The notes below the pieces were generated by a model. That model saw nothing but the letters and a program-made list of their open reading frames with translations. It was not told the origin of the DNA and ran no database searches. Both the position numbers and the translations under genes were made by a program. Below, in pieces: positions 63,317-64,000 of a DNA stretch of 64,000 bases (within the stretch, counting starts at the first letter, position 1; each line of letters begins with the position of its first letter). This stretch comes from Pelotomaculum sp. PtaB.Bin104 (GTDB lineage: Bacteria; Bacillota; Desulfotomaculia; Desulfotomaculales; Pelotomaculaceae), in assembly GCA_002067205.1 (NCBI GenBank), contig MVQL01000211.1, forward strand, positions 163,382-227,381, read 5' to 3'.

Positions 63317-64000
63317 GCACAAACGACTTGATGGCCTATGTTAAGAGCAAAAATTTGGGCAAGGTATTGCAGGACTACCCTCTTGCCAGAGACTTTCTGG
63401 CCAATTTCCGCCTGGACGGCATTGACAAAGGACTCCCGCTGCCGCAGGCGCTGGAAGAGATCGATGAGGAAACCCTCGAAGAGTTCGGACTGGACAGGTA
63501 TAGCGTGCTGCAAAAAATTTGCCGGTTTCTGGAGGACTTTACCCAGGCGGAGGAAGCCTCCGGCCAGGTCTCCTCGCTGACGATCCGGGGCGGCAGGAAC
63601 AAATTGAAAGAGCCGGAAAACATTGAACTGACCATTGCCACCGGGGAGGTGGTCAGCGTGGTGGGGCCAACCGGCTCCGGGAAAAGCAGGCTTTTAAGCG
63701 ATATTGAATGCCTGGCCCAAAGGGACACCCCCACAGGCAGGCAGATCCTGATCAACGGGGAAGCCCTGGATGACCTCCAGCGCTTTGAAATGGGCGGCAA
63801 GCTGGTGGCCCAGCTCTCGCAGAATATGAACTTCGTGATGGACCTGACGGTCCGTGAGTTCCTGGAGATGCACGCCAAAAGCAGGCTGGCCAAAAACGCC
63901 GCTGAAATCGTGGAAAAATGCTTCCTTTGCGCCAACGAACTGGCCGGCGAAAAATTCCCCATTGATACAAAGGTAACCCAGCTCAGTGGCGGGCAGTCCA
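63313..64000 (+). CDS. ABC-type ATPase with N-terminal DUF1858-like domain (3' end outside window)
   Basis: ATG overlaps the GTPase stop (ATGA). The first 75 residues (MAYVKSKNLGKVLQDYPLAR, then DEETLEEFGLD) resemble the small DUF1858-like redox/regulatory domain. Then comes an ABC nucleotide-binding domain with Walker A GPTGSGKSR at about residue 120 and the signature LSGGQS at the very end of the window. The frame stays open. Coupled to the GTPase, so probably part of the same metal/cofactor system; no membrane partner is visible yet. Confidence 0.8.
   Translation, partial: MSTNDLMAYVKSKNLGKVLQDYPLARDFLANFRLDGIDKGLPLPQALEEIDEETLEEFGLDRYSVLQKICRFLEDFTQAEEASGQVSSLTIRGGRNKLKEPENIELTIATGEVVSVVGPTGSGKSRLLSDIECLAQRDTPTGRQILINGEALDDLQRFEMGGKLVAQLSQNMNFVMDLTVREFLEMHAKSRLAKNAAEIVEKCFLCANELAGEKFPIDTKVTQLSGGQS

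Overview
The window reads as a spore-forming, anaerobic Firmicute of moderate GC content, most like the Peptococcaceae/Desulfotomaculales (Pelotomaculum- or Desulfotomaculum-type). This is inferred from family content: an alpha/beta small acid-soluble spore protein, GerW (YtfJ) beside a DUF2953 protein, YqhV, SigI with an RsgI-like anti-sigma factor, a T-box leader, several S-layer-homology proteins, ACR3/ArsR, frequent TTG/GTG starts behind strong Shine-Dalgarno (SD) sequences, and apparent UGA-selenocysteine genes.

Layout. 1-8 kb: 3' end of an acyl-CoA synthetase gene, two flavoproteins, a YlmH-like S4 protein, oligoendopeptidase F and a truncated SLC13 permease. 8-16.5 kb: DUF255 thioredoxin protein, SLH-GerMN wall protein, a lipoprotein/ATP-grasp/DUF350 operon and an MFS transporter downstream of a T-box. 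17-24.6 kb: AT-rich flavoprotein/membrane pair, Cys-rich protein with a probable CTG start, CorC-type protein, SLH protein, DUF2953-gerW. 24.6-33 kb: D-2-hydroxyacid dehydrogenase, AhpD-like protein, a large tandem-repeat noncoding RNA (about 26428-27375) behind a perfect sigma-A promoter, cysteine desulfurase, cysE, cfa and two alpha/beta hydrolases. 33-42.7 kb: YqhV, MFS, htpG, metallo-hydrolase, a rearranged patch of broken genes (two histidine kinase remnants, an fdhA fragment), SASP, tRNA-Gln(CUG), gltX. 43-49 kb: sigI-rsgI, a HIT protein, an ECF sigma/anti-sigma pair, and a protein with a cyclase-like palm pattern.

Two stretches stand out. The first is the roughly 0.95-kb RNA, built from four diverged repeats of about 170 nt, each carrying several copies of a smaller hairpin-plus-GAGUA module; I do not recognise it as a described RNA class. 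The second is 49.4-57.5 kb. Two short adjacent genes there contain in-frame UGA codons, each followed at the right distance by a small stem-loop of bacterial SECIS type, so they are probably unannotated selenoproteins. They converge on a nine-gene run on the minus strand: arsR, acr3, gcvH-like, lpdA, lipA, lipoate ligase, rseC-like, DUF318-type permease, CxxC thioredoxin. Together this looks like an arsenic or organometal detoxification and export island tied to lipoate and selenol/thiol chemistry; that functional reading is inference.

Gene decay is common in the accessory parts: SLC13 fragment, histidine kinase lacking its H-box, headless fdhA, internally deleted glycosyltransferase, and a gcvH-like gene with two one-base indels in homopolymer runs (real, or sequencing error). 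The right edge (62.6-64 kb) starts an operon of a HypB-like GTPase and an ABC-type ATPase that runs off the window.
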